A stretch of 64,000 bases of DNA, from the NCBI GenBank assembly GCA_022606425.2, contig JAHDVF020000016.1, positions 5,672,501 to 5,736,500 of the forward strand, written 5' to 3'. The notes under the pieces are model-generated. The model was not told where the DNA came from and did not search any database. It worked only from the letters and a program-made list of their open reading frames with translations. Made by a program: the position numbers and the translations under genes. The stretch's first letter is position 1; every line of letters starts with the position of its first letter. The DNA is from Lepidostoma basale (lineage: Eukaryota > Arthropoda > Insecta > Trichoptera > Lepidostomatidae). Positions 30,228 to 45,200 of this stretch are shown piece after piece.

Positions 30228-33200
30228 GTAAGTGCACAATTTATTCTATTTCCGAGGTTATAAAATGGATTTTTCATAAAGGACTCTGACTCCCAGTGTG
30301 ACTCATAATGATCATTATTCATTTATTTTAATTCCCATGTCATAACATAAGCCTATCGCGTCCGTCCATATGTTTATACGCTGGCTGAATTTTGATCGGA
30401 GATGCAGATTTTATTGATAATACTCTCAGTGTGCCTTGAATTTAGATATCATATGTACAACTATTATTAGTTTAACTCTAAATATGATCGAGTGATCGTA
30501 TTTTATTTTAGAAATATCTCAATTATTAATAAGAATGTAAACGAATTCAAAATTGATATATTTTTTGTTACATAATTTTATTTGTATATTATTTATAATA
30601 TTCAAATCGTTATCATGAAATCAAACAATGAAACTGAATTTTTGGACGTATTAATTAATTAGTATCTGAAATAAAATGCAATGAATATTTTATTTGCTTT
30701 TGAAATCATCATTAAAGTAGATAAATGCACCCAATTCATAATGATTTGTACATTATCTTTGATTACAAGAAATAAATCACCCTCATTCATTTGTTTATCT
30801 TGGTTTCTGCAAACAATGGTTGTGTGATTCACTTGTTTCTTATATCCCCAAAGCCAATAATAGTAATTGTAAAAGATAACATTTCATTTTGTATCATTTA
30901 TAAATGTTCATAACTATATTTTTGCAATAATAAACATATCCAAAAAAAGCTAGAATGGCAGTACACAATGGTGTTATTCTACCTCCCCTTATGTATGGAA
31001 GCGAAGCATGGAACTGGCAAAAGAAGGATGAAAGTAGAATAAATGCAGTAGAAATGAGATCTCTTAGACGAATGTGTAGATACTCGGTGTATGATAGATT
31101 GTCGAATGAAAATACAAGAAGTGAATGCGGTGCGAATGATGGTGTTATGAACAAAATAATGAAAGGATCATTAAGATGTTTTGGACATATGGAAAGAAAG
31201 AATGGTAAAAAAATTATACATTAATGATGTATTATAAATGGAACCAGAAATAGAGGAAAACGTGGCACGATCAAATAAATCAAATATTGAATGTCGGCCA
31301 TGTGAGGAGTCAGAGAAATCGACGAGCGTGCATGACACGATGTATGAATGTTTAGGAAGCGAGAAAAATATGTCAGGAAAGAAAAGTGTGGCAGTCCATT
31401 CTTTCTGCCTACCCCTTCGGGGAGACGGCGTGATGGTTAGTTAGTTAATTTGTTTTAAAATGGTGTAAATATTGTGTGCATCAAACAATAGCAAACAAAG
31501 ATTAATGACATATTTATCAAATTGCCATAATAAAACAGAGATTAATCATTGCTGCTAATAGAAATATTTTGAGTTCTAGTGCCAACCCTTATTTATACTA
31601 TGAAATAAGAAATGAATCACTATTCAAGATGTGCAATATGCGATAAAATATCAAATAAAATTAGGAAGATATGTAAAACAGATGAATACATTCATAATAT
31701 AATTAAGAATGGGTCGCTTAGATTGTTTGGACATACAGAAATATTGGATAAAAATATTGTATACAACCATTGCGAATGTAAAAAATGTTAAGGCAGACCT
31801 AAGAAACTGACATGATCATAGGAATCAGTTTCCTAAAGGTGACCATGTTCGTAATCAGATACATGCGTGTTGGGGTTATTGTATATGAATTGATGAAGGC
31901 TCGACATTACAAAGGTGCCATGTATCAAAAATGAGTTTTTGATCCCAATTGGTGTTAAACATAAAGGCCAACAACTGTGCAAAGTAGTGATGCAATGGAA
32001 TCGTCTTAACGGAAACAGATGAAAAAAAGTCAATGTTAGCGGAAACAGAAACAATGTTCCCATCAGACGTAAGTGGAATAGCCACAAGAGCTGAACCTCT
32101 GAAAGCCAGAAGAGGTTTTGATTCAAAATTTCATACGCAAGCCTTCTTCTGAGCTTCTATGGGAGTACCCCCACTGCTTTCTACATTACCAGCCTACTGT
32201 AGGCATTGAGACTTACATATTTCTTGCTGGTAGGTCATTTGAAAGGACTTGTAACATGGTTACAGGCTTTAAAAAATTTGTAAATATCCAGGTACTCTAT
32301 ATGATATTAAAATATATATTTATCATTGACGGATGCCTTATTTCTCTGACCATTAATATCAAGTGTTTACTTTAATTGAATATCTTAATACTGTTCTTAC
32401 TCTCGTGTGAATAGCTATTCATAGATAGACATCAATATGATTTGGGCTTACAGAAATAGAAATCTAATTCTGTAGGAATACCTCATCTGTAATGTATCCG
32501 CTAATTTAAACATTCATATTTTCAGTTTACATTACACATATTATTTTACTTTGATTAGCTATGATTCAAAGCCTATTTAAGTTTGATTCATGCCCAATGT
32601 TTTTCATGTCTTTCCGATCCGCAATATCTAAGCTTCGATGCAGATCGTTGTAGAGAAAATGTTACTTGCAATATTTATGATACACCCGTTTTACCCTCTT
32701 TAGTTCTAGGAAAATTGTGTTTTATAACTTACATTAATTCGAATAACCGTATAGAATAAGAATGACTCCCTCACATTTCAGAATTCTATGTTTGATGTAT
32801 GGAAAATGTAGACACTGAGTGACATCGCATAAAGAAGTACTACAGCTCTAACAATAATAAACTTCTTCCTGTGTCATAACAGGTTTTCATGACATTCGCA
32901 ATCACTTCTGTAATGACTTCTCTGTCTTCCGCAGCCCGTAATAACTCCTTCACGCTCCTTATTCTATGTTTTTGTTCAGTCAAGATGTTTTACCTTTGGT
33001 TAGGACCACGTTTTCCCTCAATTTTGTCTATTAACATAAGCTGGAGGATGTTGTATTTGTCTCCTCGCAAAATGTGACCCAGATAAGAAATATTCACAGA
33101 ACTTCTGAATCTCTCCGTAGTAGGCAAAGAATTATTCTGTGTGGCCACATTTCAAATGTTTGTAAACGGTTCATAGTATGCTTTTTCAGGTCCAGGTTTC

Positions 33201-36200
33201 CGATACAACAGAACAGACCAAATATAACACTTCAACATTCTCTGTCTAAATCTCACATATAGTTTATCATCGCAGAATATTGTCCTTAATAATATACAAT
33301 ACTAGCAACAACAACAAACCATCACGCTGTTTCCCCGCAAGGGTAGGCAGAGAGAATGGACCGCCACACTACTCTATCCTGACATACCTCTCTAGATTCC
33401 TCCACATTCATACAGCGAGTCATACACGCACGTTGATTCTTACGGCTTCTGACATGACTAACCTTTAAAATTTGATTGATTTGGTCATGCCAGGTTTTCC
33501 TCGGTCTGCCTCGACTCCGTACTCCATTTACATCGTTAATGTATACTTTTTTAACCATTCTTTCTTCACCCATGCGCTCCATATGTCCGAACCAACACAG
33601 CAATCCTTTCATAATACCTTCTTTCGCTCTACATTCCTTCTAATATCAGTATTTGAGATTCCGTCGTACATCATTCTACCACACATACGTCTTAGGGACC
33701 TCATCTCTACTGCATTTATTCTGCTCTCATCTTTCTTCTGCCAGTTCCATGCTTCGCTTCCATACAAGGGTTGAGACCAGAACTCCATTGTGAACAGCCA
33801 TTTTCGCTAACATTGATAAATTCTTGTTTCCAATAGCTATTTTTAAAGCTCCATTCACTTTGTTAGCCGCACCAACCCTTCTTTCAACATCACTGTCCGT
33901 TCGGCCATCCGCTACAACCGCTAAATACACAAATTCGCTAAATACACAAATTCCCTCACCTGTTCCAAGTTCTCTTCATTCACACTTATATTACAAACTG
34001 TCATTTGCTCTTCCCTTTCAAAAACTAACACCTTTGACTTTCCGACATTCATCATTAAATTGTTTGACTTGCATACCTCATACATTCTCAACACCAAGAC
34101 TTGTAATTCGTCCACACTATCCGCAACGAGAACTGCATCGTCCGCGTAAAGCAGACAATTTACAGACAGATTGCTCATCTTAGCACCAGCATTTATACCT
34201 TTTAGTTCTTTCATACACTTGTCCATATACAGATTGAACAACCATGGAGACATCACGCAGCCCTGTTTAACACAACACCCTTTGTAATATCAAAGCAGGG
34301 CGTGATGTCTGCATTTACCCTAACACAATACAATACTATGCCATGTAAATTTGATTGAATTCGGACGGTAGATCGAAAACAAAGCACTATAGAAGTTAAA
34401 TAGGATAAAACTTTTTTTGCAATGTGTTTCAATGGTGTTATTCGGTGCCATCTAGTGGTATCATCTTAAAACTTAGGTTCTTGAACTTGTAATTTATAGT
34501 TCTACTCAGACTAGTCATAAAAAATCACTGCGGGAAAATTTATAAATCTGTTTATAGCTCAAGTTTATAGTATAAATAGTTTTTTAAGTGAAATAATTTA
34601 GCTTCTTGATGCACATTTTTATTTGAATGAATTATTACTGCTTTTATAATTTTAGTTAAAAAATATTATAACATATATATAACTTGGAGATTCCACTCTG
34701 CATAATATTCAGTATGTTTAATTTTTAACACTGAAAAATATTTAAAATAAGAATCATATCAAACCGACAAAAAAGGTAATTTTTAAAAGTAATTGACTTG
34801 CTTAACTGGAGGTGACCGGTTTTGTGGTGCCGAAAATCTCCATTCGCCCTCTGTTAGCTGTGGCACATCAACATAAGAGTACGTCCAATATGCCACACCC
34901 AGGGTTTGCGGGATCATAAAGATCACATGTGGACGCTAGAGACTCGGACTAGATGGTAATGTTGCCGATGTTATGCAACTATGGCATTTCATGCCATTTA
35001 CTGGTACACATACCTTCCAGCACGGTATGTCCCCCCACTTCCCTAACCATCCATTCAAACCCCGTGATGGTTAGTTAGTTAGTTATTTTATCAATAATTT
35101 CTCTAATTATGCTCTTAATAGAACTCTTGGACCCACACCATTTGAGCACAGACAATTATTTCTCCTAACGGCCTAGTGTGTAACTCAATTATTTCCATCA
35201 CACATACGCATTACAGAAATTATGTCTAATGTATCTAATTGATCATTGTAAATGATCCAAACCATCATACATTCTTATTACGACACTTATATTTGTATGT
35301 TACAACTTCTACCATGCTTGATATGTAGTCATTTGTCTTTCCATATCTAAAATTAAGATCACATTTTGTATTATTTTCTTAATTTTTTTCTTTTTCTACC
35401 TTTTCTGTGATATAGACTCATGTGGTCTGTTCTCCAGAGCGTTGCTTCTGGTTTGAGTTGGATTCCCGGCTGTCCTTCTATATTTTCTTTTAGGATATCT
35501 TCCATGAGAATGAGTCCCGTGAGGCTGATTATGTAGTGCAATAAAAGGAAGTCTGGTGGTGTCCATTCTTTGGACATGACCAGTTCTTCCTTCGCTATCT
35601 ACTCCATCTTATAATATAATACCCTCAGCCACGCATATTTATCTTATTCTGGTGTTTCTAACGCAATCTCTTGCGTTTTGCCAGCTATCATCCTCAGTGT
35701 CTTCATCTCGAAACTTTTTAGTTCTGACTGTGTTTGCCCGTGCTTCAACTCCATGCCTTATAAATTCTCATCTTGGTTTTAATGGCCATGCCTTTATTTT
35801 TCCATGTTGTGGATTTTAGAGCACCAGAGATTTCAGCTGCCTTATTTATATTCATTTGAATACATTTTTCAAAATATCTATTAAGATACATTATATCGAA
35901 GTATTTAAATCCATTGTATTAGCATTTAATATACAATACAGCAAAAATACTAAAACTTTTTTCTTCTTCGATGGCCCTACAGCCCATATCGAGCCTTAGC
36001 CTCCAGTATTCTTCGCCTCCAACTCCTCCTATCCTCCGCTTCGACCCTCCAATCTGACACTCGTAACAACTTTGCCCCATCTCTCCCAACTTCATCCTCC
36101 CATTGCAGCCTTGGTCGTCCAATTGGTCTTCTACCACCTGGGTGCCACTCCAGCAATCTTTTTAGGGTTCGTGATGATGGCATCCTCTGCACGTGACCGG

Positions 36201-39200
36201 CCCATCTCAGTCTATTCAGTCTGAAAAAAAATTTCTAGACATCTTAATTAGATAATCCATTGTTTTGGCGGAAACACTTTAATATTTCAACATTATTAAC
36301 TGTCGGGAGATGCCCATCACACCGCGTCTCCCGCGGGGGCGAAAATAGAAGGATGGAGTGCCGCATCGGTTAAAATGTGGCAGTCCATTCTTTCTGCCTA
36401 CCCCTTCGGAGAGACGGCGTGATAGTTAGTTAAAAATAAAAAAAACTTTTTTAAGGATTAATTGTATATCAATAAAGACGTAAATATTTGGAAACAATAT
36501 GGTAGTCGAGGCGTTTACAGGACTTTTTATCTTAAAAGATGGCGCTAGTGTAGATGTACTTACCAACAGTAAAGTTATTAAAAAATATTAACATATATAC
36601 AAGTTCCAAAAAAAATTGTCAGATGTGGTGTCGTAAGAAGGGCAGAATAGTGAATGTTGTTAAAAATAAAGTGATCGCTTAACCCAACCAATGACAGGTC
36701 ATAAGTCCTATAAACGCCTCGACTACCATATTCTGTCTCCAAATAATTTACATCTTTGTCTCTATTGAGATACAATTAATCCTTATAAAAAAAAAAAATT
36801 ATCCGCAATGGGTAAAATCCAGTATTTGTCTACAAGAATTTGTATACATTCAAAATGTTTTAAAAAAACTTTGTTAGTAAATTCACATTTAAAAAAAACA
36901 TTTTTAAATATCACAATTGATTATATTTAGAACAAAGTTTTTTTCTTTTTAAACATCTTAATTTTACATTCACGCTATAATTCAAGTATAACTGCTCTTT
37001 ATTTTAACTAGCTCAAATCATACTGATAACCATGTAAAAAATATTTTAATTATTTATTTAATATTCTCAAACATTTCATATATCCAATCTTATTTTTGTA
37101 GATTTACAAAAACTCATGCGGTCCTTCTGGAATTCGATTATTTTTTCTCCTGTGTACATTTGTGTGTTTTCTTAAGAAATCTGTTTTGAATGACATTTCC
37201 TACTGACATTTGAACAAATGTTTTGACCTTTATCTTATGCATGAGTATGTGTATACTACAATACAGATGCAACATTGTAAGCTATACACACTTAAAATAT
37301 CTTATATGTGTTAACCCTTTGAAATATTACTTAATGTAAACACATTGTTTGCGGGGAAATGAAAAATATGTATCTTAAGTAATTTGAATACAAATGAAAA
37401 CGTCTGTTTTCTAACTAACTAACTAACTAACCATCACGCCGTCTCCACGAAGGAGTAGGCAGAAAGAATGGACTGCCACACTTTTCTTTCCTGACATATT
37501 TCTCTCGCTTCCTCAACATTCATACATCGTGTCATGCACGCACGTCGATTTCTCCGACTTCTCACATGGCCGACATTCAATATTTGATTTATTTGATCGT
37601 GCCACATTTTCCTCGGTCTTCCTCTATTTCTGGTTCCATTTACATTGTTAACATATAATTTTTTTACCATTCTTTCTTCATTCATTCTTTCCATGTGTCC
37701 AAACCATCTTAATGATCCTTTCATTATTTTGTTCATAACACCATCATTCGCACCGCACCACTTCTTATATTTTCATTCGACACTCTATCATACACACAGA
37801 ATCCACACATTCGTCTAAGAGATCTCATTTCTACTGCATTTATTCTACTTTCATCCTTCTTTTGCCAGTTCCATGCTTCGCTTCCATACATAAGGGTCGG
37901 TAGAAGAACACCATTGTGCACTGCCGAATGAAAATATAAGAAGTGAATGCGGGATCATTAAGATGGTTTGGACATATGGAAAGAATGAATGAAGAAAGAA
38001 TGGTAAAAAAATTATATGTTAATGATGTAAATGGAACCAGAAATAGAGGAAGACCGAGGAAAACGTGGCACGGTCAAATAAATCAAATATTGAATGTCGG
38101 CCATGTGAGGAGTCAGAGAAATCGACGTGCGTGCATGACACGATGTATGAATGTTGAGGAAGCAAGAGAAATATGCCAGGAAAGAAAAGTGTTGCAGACC
38201 ATTCTTTCTGCCTACCCCTTCGGAGAGACGGCGTGATGGTTAGTTAGTTAGTTAGTATTTGTATACATTCAAAAAATATCTATTATAGTAATTGTGTTCA
38301 AATATCATGATGTATATAAATATGTGGAAAGCATCGGGAAACTACCACATTGAATGTCCCAAGAAGCAGCAAAGATATTAGACGTTGCTGCAAACCAATC
38401 CGTACGTTTGAAATAAAAAATTGATACTTATTCATATACAATAAGTATAGACGATGATGCTTGATACGTTTTTGTGGTGTGTGGCATACCAGCATTTATA
38501 TTGTCGTAAAGTTAAGTCGGTGAATAATATTTTTACGCGTGTGGTTTGACTCCTTCCAGTTTGAAAGTTTTATTACAATCGTATATTACGAAAATGTATT
38601 TCGGGAACACGTGTTTTAATCTTTTTGTAATTTTTCCCAGTTACATTGCATGTGCGTATCCTGTGACGTTGTCAATATTGATTGGAACGTACTATGATAA
38701 TTAATAAATGTATTATTTTTTTTATCTCTTATAGTATGTTTTTTTTTTCAAAACTAACTAACTATCCATCATGCCGTTTCTCCGAAAGGGTAGGCAGTAA
38801 GAATGGACTGCCACATTTGTCTTTCCTGACATATTTATCTCCCTTCCTCAGCATTCAAACATTGTGTCATGCACGCGCGTCGATTTCTCTTACTCCTCAC
38901 GTGGCCAACATTCAATATTTGATTTATTTGATCGTGCCGTGTTTTCCTCGGTCTTCCTCTATTTCTAGTTCCATTTACATCGTTAACATATAATTTTTTT
39001 TTACCATTCTTTCTTCATTAATGCTCTCCATGTGTTCAAACTATCTTAATGATTATCATACACAGAGTATCCACACATTCGTCTGATAGATCTTACTGCA
39101 TTTATTCTACATTCATCCTTCTTTTGCTAGTTCCATGCTTCGCTTCTCTTGGTTCGTACATTGTCGGCCTGCCTCTCGATAGGTCGCACGCATGTTTAAT

Positions 39201-42200
39201 AAATTCTGACCTTTCTGTCAATACGCATGTGTTTGTTTTTCCAAACAAGATTTTTCAGACACGGCAGACTATGGCAGATTCTTTCGTTTTCTCGATCAAA
39301 ATGTGCTATTTGGAGAAATGATTTTTTTAATATGGCTTTTTAATATTTGATTTCTTTACTTTTTTCAGTGCCAGATATTTGGATCACGTTCTCTACAGAA
39401 TGGGTCTACTGGCTGTTCTTCGGTCCCGCGTAAAGAATGGTGAGTTATGCCATTGGTAAATTTGGTTTTAATTCTGAATTTGAATCCGTTGTAAATATTT
39501 ACGCAAGATTTAAGATAAGATTTAAAAGATTCTAAATTTCTGAAATTAGTGTCTTGATATTAATCAAATTAGCAACTGATAAATGTGTTCTGGAAAAAAA
39601 AATAATAATGAAACAAACAGTGTCACCAGAGGCAGATTATTTCTGGCGGCCGGTAGGTAAAACAATCTGTGCTGTCGCTGTCAGAGATATCTATTAGGGA
39701 CAAAAAGACCAACACCCTCTAGCACGGCCGAGTTCTCGAAATATCCCCTGATTAATCTAAATAATGGGTAATGAGATGCCCATCTCTTCAAAGCTGTAAA
39801 CTATTGGTTCTGAGAAAAAGAATTGCCGTGGGGTAGAGCCACGGATAACTACCATACTCCCTCATGTAGAGATACCTCAGAAATTTTTCCTGAACCCTCT
39901 CCAGCATGACGAAATATCTTGCTACCAAACACCTAACCAACGCGTTGTATAGGACTCTGGAAAACTATGAGATGGGGCAATGAGCACATTGGGATCTTCG
40001 AAAACTATGAGATGGGGCAGTGAGCACATTGGGATCTTTGAAAACTATTAGATGTAGCGCGGAGATACTGGAATGCGCACGTGCAGAGGATGGATCTCAC
40101 CAGAATCCCACACGCCGTGGCGCATCAGATTCCTGCCGGCTACCGTCCCCCCGGAAGACCGCCAAAGAGTTGGAGGGTTAGCTGACCTCGACCTCCCAAG
40201 AGAGGCCAGCCTGATTACAGGAACAGACCAAGTGTCTTAGCCGGCCTCCTCGTATATAAGGATGCTGAGGCTGCTGCTCCTGGTTAGAGGGGTTTCTACG
40301 GTTGTCTACCCCACCGGAATTCATCGTAATTTGTGCTGATTCTTGCCCTCTGAGGGTGCGCTGTTTCCCAGCTGGGAAGAGAAGGTTGCTCCTCTGTGAC
40401 GGGCCTCGTTCCTCTCCCTCTCGGCCATTATAATAATTTGTGCAGTGGTTTTATTTATTTATTTAATATTATGAAATGCTTCCTAAACCTCGTCCTTTGT
40501 CCTACATGCCAAAAACTGTACTCCACATTTTTTTCCCATCCCGCATTTGTCTCCTCTGCCTCTCCTGTTCTTCCCGCTGTATATTCCTGTGGTGTATCAT
40601 TTTTTTTATCTTTTACATAATGTTTCTAAAATGTTCATGTATTATATATTATGTTTATTTATTCAATAAAGTACAGCGGAGCATAGAAGTAGGATGGAGT
40701 AGATTAAATGTGGTCTGGCACCCCCTTGTTGTTGCCATCTTTAAATGTAAGTCCCGGATGGAACGGGGACAGGCCCAGGGAGTGTACGAGCGAGGCTGAT
40801 AAAAGGGCGCCGCTACGCCCTATAACAGCCTCGGGTATGTGGCAAGAACTTCTATGTTCCTTTAAAAAAAAAAAATGTCTAAAAGAAGAAGAAGAATTTG
40901 ATAGATTTTTTTTAAACACTAAAACATGACAAAATAATAATAAAATAATTCCGTGTCTTTTGTAACCCTGAAGAAGCTCCGGCGGGAGTGAAACAATATT
41001 ATGTTTAATAATGCCGCACCACAAGTTAAGTGTTTCATACGAAAGTATAGATACAATTTCTCTTTCTTTTTATTGTGATGCTATGTGCCTTGCGGTTTGT
41101 TCACAAATGTTTCTAAAAACATGTTTGTAATCGCAATATCTTTCCACTTTGTGATAAGATTGTTTACATTAGATAAAACCATTATCAGATAGATTATTTC
41201 ATTTATTTATTCTTTTGTAATGGCCTAATTATTTAGCAAGATTATTAGTATTTTTGATTCACCATTTTCACAATAAATTCATGTTTTTCTTCTTTACTCT
41301 GGTTCTATGGATTCGAAATATTGACATGATTCTAGCTGATGGTGTAATATTAATTATGTGGCATTATGGCATAAGCTTTCTTAGTATATAGGAGAAGAAA
41401 TATGAAGAGCTGTGAAAGTTTTTTATATAGGTTGTTTTTTTTTTTAGAGATTTGGTTTTCAAATTGGCAACATTGTTTTTACAGACTGTCACAGTTGACA
41501 GTTGATTTGTAGTCAGAACGTTTTGCCATTTCACCGTGAATAGACTGACATCAGAACAGCGTTTGCAAATTGTGCAATTTTTTTTTGAAAAACATGGTTC
41601 GGTTCGCCAAACTTATCGTGCACTACGTCCATTTTACGGTCGACATAATCGTCCATCCGAGCAAGTTATTCGGAAGACCATGGATCGTTTTCGCACTACG
41701 TACACTCTAGTGGATAATACTCATCCACAAAGACGACAATTGTCGAAAATTGGATTTCATTTCATTTTATTTATTTATTATAAACATATCTAAAGCATTA
41801 CAGAATTTTTTTTCCAATCCACTAAAGATACATGTTAGAGATACACAATAATAAGTAATACATAATAGATTAATAAAAAGAGCGAGAAACATAAGATGCA
41901 TGACAAATTAATAAAATAAATATATCATACAATTATAATAAAGATAGTACTTCCCTCAGATGAGCCAAACTATCACAAAAAATGTCTAACTCCGAGGTGA
42001 TACAAAGATATTGCTCTACCTACCGGCATAACCATTGGCAAGTTGGTTCTGCATCGTGGGAGATAAAACAATCTATGGCCCCTTTGTCAAAAATAATTAT
42101 CAGGGACGAACAGACCTACATCACTCAGAATTTTTGAGTTGTGTATACAACCGCCTATCAGTCGAAAGAAATGGACACGATTTCATGATTGCGCTCCATA

Positions 42201-45200
42201 CGAGCTAGCCGTAGCGCTCATATGCCCGAAATCATATTTAAACAATAATGGCATAAAATTATCTATTAAATAAAGCCAATATCATAGACATTAACATTAT
42301 TTTAATGTTTTTTTTTAATTTTGAATATGTATTGATACCTCTAAAAAAACTGCCTTTTTTATTTTTCTACTGGGACATTGGTGTCCCTAAGCGTATCAGC
42401 GAATCAATGAGAATGCTAGAGTTGTTATGAAAATAATGCCTTTTACGCTCTAAAAAATATTTCATACCCTAAAATGTTGTTAAGAACGAGTTTTGTGTAA
42501 GACTGGAATACAATGCAACTTGTTATCAAAACCTGTACCGGGGACCTTGTGTTCAATTCTTGTTATGTAACGGCCTTGTCTCGTTATTAAGAATACTATA
42601 ATTTCACTTTTCACTTACAACTGCATTTCAACTATCATTTTTTTATGGCCAGAAATAATTTCAAATAATTTGTATCTATTCACTTCTGTGTTATTTTTAT
42701 TATTTTGTTGAACCACTCTTCACATCATCACAGCGCGAGCCAAGTCGATGTAAAGGGTCTTCTTCTTCTTCTTTTTGTCCTGTCACACCTCCGTGGTGCA
42801 CAGGGCCTCAAGGAACCTTCTCCACCTGACACTATTGCATGATTGATGCCTAACATCATCTCAAGTCAGGCCTGCTGCCTTTCAGTCGTCCTGCAGGGCT
42901 CTTCTCCAGGTGGCTCTAGGTCTGCCTCGCTTCCTCTTTCTCCCCATAGGAGACCAGTCTAGTGCGCCCTGTGCGATGCAGGCTGGGTTCCGTCTCAGAG
43001 TGTGACCGATCCACTGCCATTTGCATCTAGCGACTTATTCTCTAATTTGCTTTTCGCCTGCTATAGTCCAGAGAATGGCATTTGACACTGTTTGGGGCCA
43101 ATAGATCTTGAATATTGAGCGAAGGCACCTATTTATAAACACCTGGAGTTTTCCAATAACGTCTGCGGTAGATTTACAAATCTCACATCCGTACAGTAGT
43201 ACGCTTTTAACGCTACTGCTGAATATTTGGGACTTAAGCTTTCTCGAAATGATACTGGAACGCCATACAGGGCGAAGCATAGCAAAAGCTCCCCTTACCT
43301 TGTTGAGTCTGCTGGCTACATCTTCCTCCGTACCTCCCGAGCCTGCTATCATACTACCGAGGTAGCAAAAGCTAGTCGTGGTCACAAGGGGAACACCGTG
43401 GAGCAAGATTGGGGTGGAGTCATTTGTGGACACTCGTAGGTCTACTGTCTTGGACATGTTAATTTTGAGACCTACTTTTGCCGCTTCCTCGTGAAGTCTA
43501 CACAGCTTCTGCTCTGCATCCACTCGGTTTATCGAAAGTAAACCGGTAGATAGGTAGCTAATCAATCGCCATTTTATTGTCATGTGAATTCTACGCCAAA
43601 CCAAAGACAGTGTGACAATCACACTGCCATCGCCAGGAATCGAACACGCGAACTTCGGTGTGACAGTCATAGCACTTACCACTCGGCCACGAAGGTCATC
43701 TTTATGTTTATTATTTGTTATTATTGATATTTTAAATATTAATTTGTTTAATAGCTCTTTGCATCATTATTTCACGAGCCAAATCGATGTAAAAAGTGGA
43801 AAAAAAGTACAGCAAAGGAAATATGCATAAGAATCAAGTGTGTTTGTTTGCATGTCGTCACCTGAGAGTAAGAGGGTTCCAACTAATAAAATTTCACATT
43901 TTTCGTGAAAAGGGTTCTTACTAACTTTATCTGTACGTACAATTTAAAAAAAACATGTAATAGTATCGTCATTTTGATGTTACGAAAAGAATCAAGTTCC
44001 ATCTGATCATTCAAAACACACGATTCACTGAAGAAGGATTCATTTAAACTTAGTACTTTATTATTCCAACTGTTGCCAGACAAAATTTACACGTTTCTCG
44101 GTAAAAGAATCTCTGGAAATTGGAATAAAACCCCTTTATTCCAAGATACACACCCGAAACCAACAAAACTTTGACTTCATTTTTCTCAGCTTTTTACTTT
44201 TGTCAGTTGGAACCTTCTTACTCTCAGGTGACGATGTAGCAACAACATCAATCGTTATCAACATTGATGCACTTAGTTCTGACAAACAAAATCAAATGTC
44301 TCATTAAAATTTAGTATATTTTGTTTATTTTTTTATTATTTTTTTTTGTATTGCCTAACTCTAATCTAATAAAAATGTTTGATTCTCATTTTTGTTATAT
44401 TAGGTCCTTACATATGAAATTGGCGTTTTGTATGGGAGGAACATAAAGTTGATTTTTTTTTAATATAATATATTTATTTAATCAAAGTATGTACCATAAT
44501 ATATTTATTTAATCAAAGTATGGGGCATGGTTTGGCTGGTTCGGCAGGGTTCAGCCATTGCGATAAGCGCTTCCAATTATCATACAGGATCCACTTTTCA
44601 TCACAGGTAATGATTCGATTCAAAATCCCTTCATTATTGTGCCGGTTGAGTAATGCAACGCAGCAGTCAACGCGCGTTTGTTGATTTGCTTCACTCAATT
44701 CGTGAGGTACCCACCTTTCAAGCTTTTTCACCTTCCCAATTTGCTTCAAGTGGATTAAAACAGTTTTATCACTAACACCGCAGCCTGCAGCTAACTCGGA
44801 CGTGGTTTGCGATGGATCCGCTTCCACAATAGCCTTCAATTCTTCATTATCAACTTTGGTCTCCGGCCGTCCACGGGGCTTGTTCTGCAGGTCGAAATTT
44901 CCAGAACGAAAACGTTGGAACCAAAAACGCACTGTGTTTTCTTTTGCGGCACCGTCGCCATACACATCATTAATCCTTCGAGCCGTTTCTGCAGCACTGG
45001 TGCCACGGTGGAACTCGTACTCGTAAATAACGCGATATTTCAAGTTTTCCATTTTGTAAACTGAGTGACGCAAAGAAAAAGAACAATTGAGGAAAAAACA
45101 AATGAATTATAATTTTCGAAGCACAAATAGGTACTTGAGTAAATAGCTGTATAAATTTGAATTTGGAATTCCTAACCAAAGAGAAGATATTTGAGATCAA

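Noticed and set aside
35919..36137. Separate gene overlapping the LINE fragment at 36 kb
   Set aside because: It is the LINE ORF in another frame; the 35977-36192 frame has the LINE-like sequence.
43035..43682. 215-codon ORF on the minus strand as a gene
   Set aside because: Its start lies in a SINE and the rest in an L-E reverse transcriptase fragment; the fused frame is accidental.
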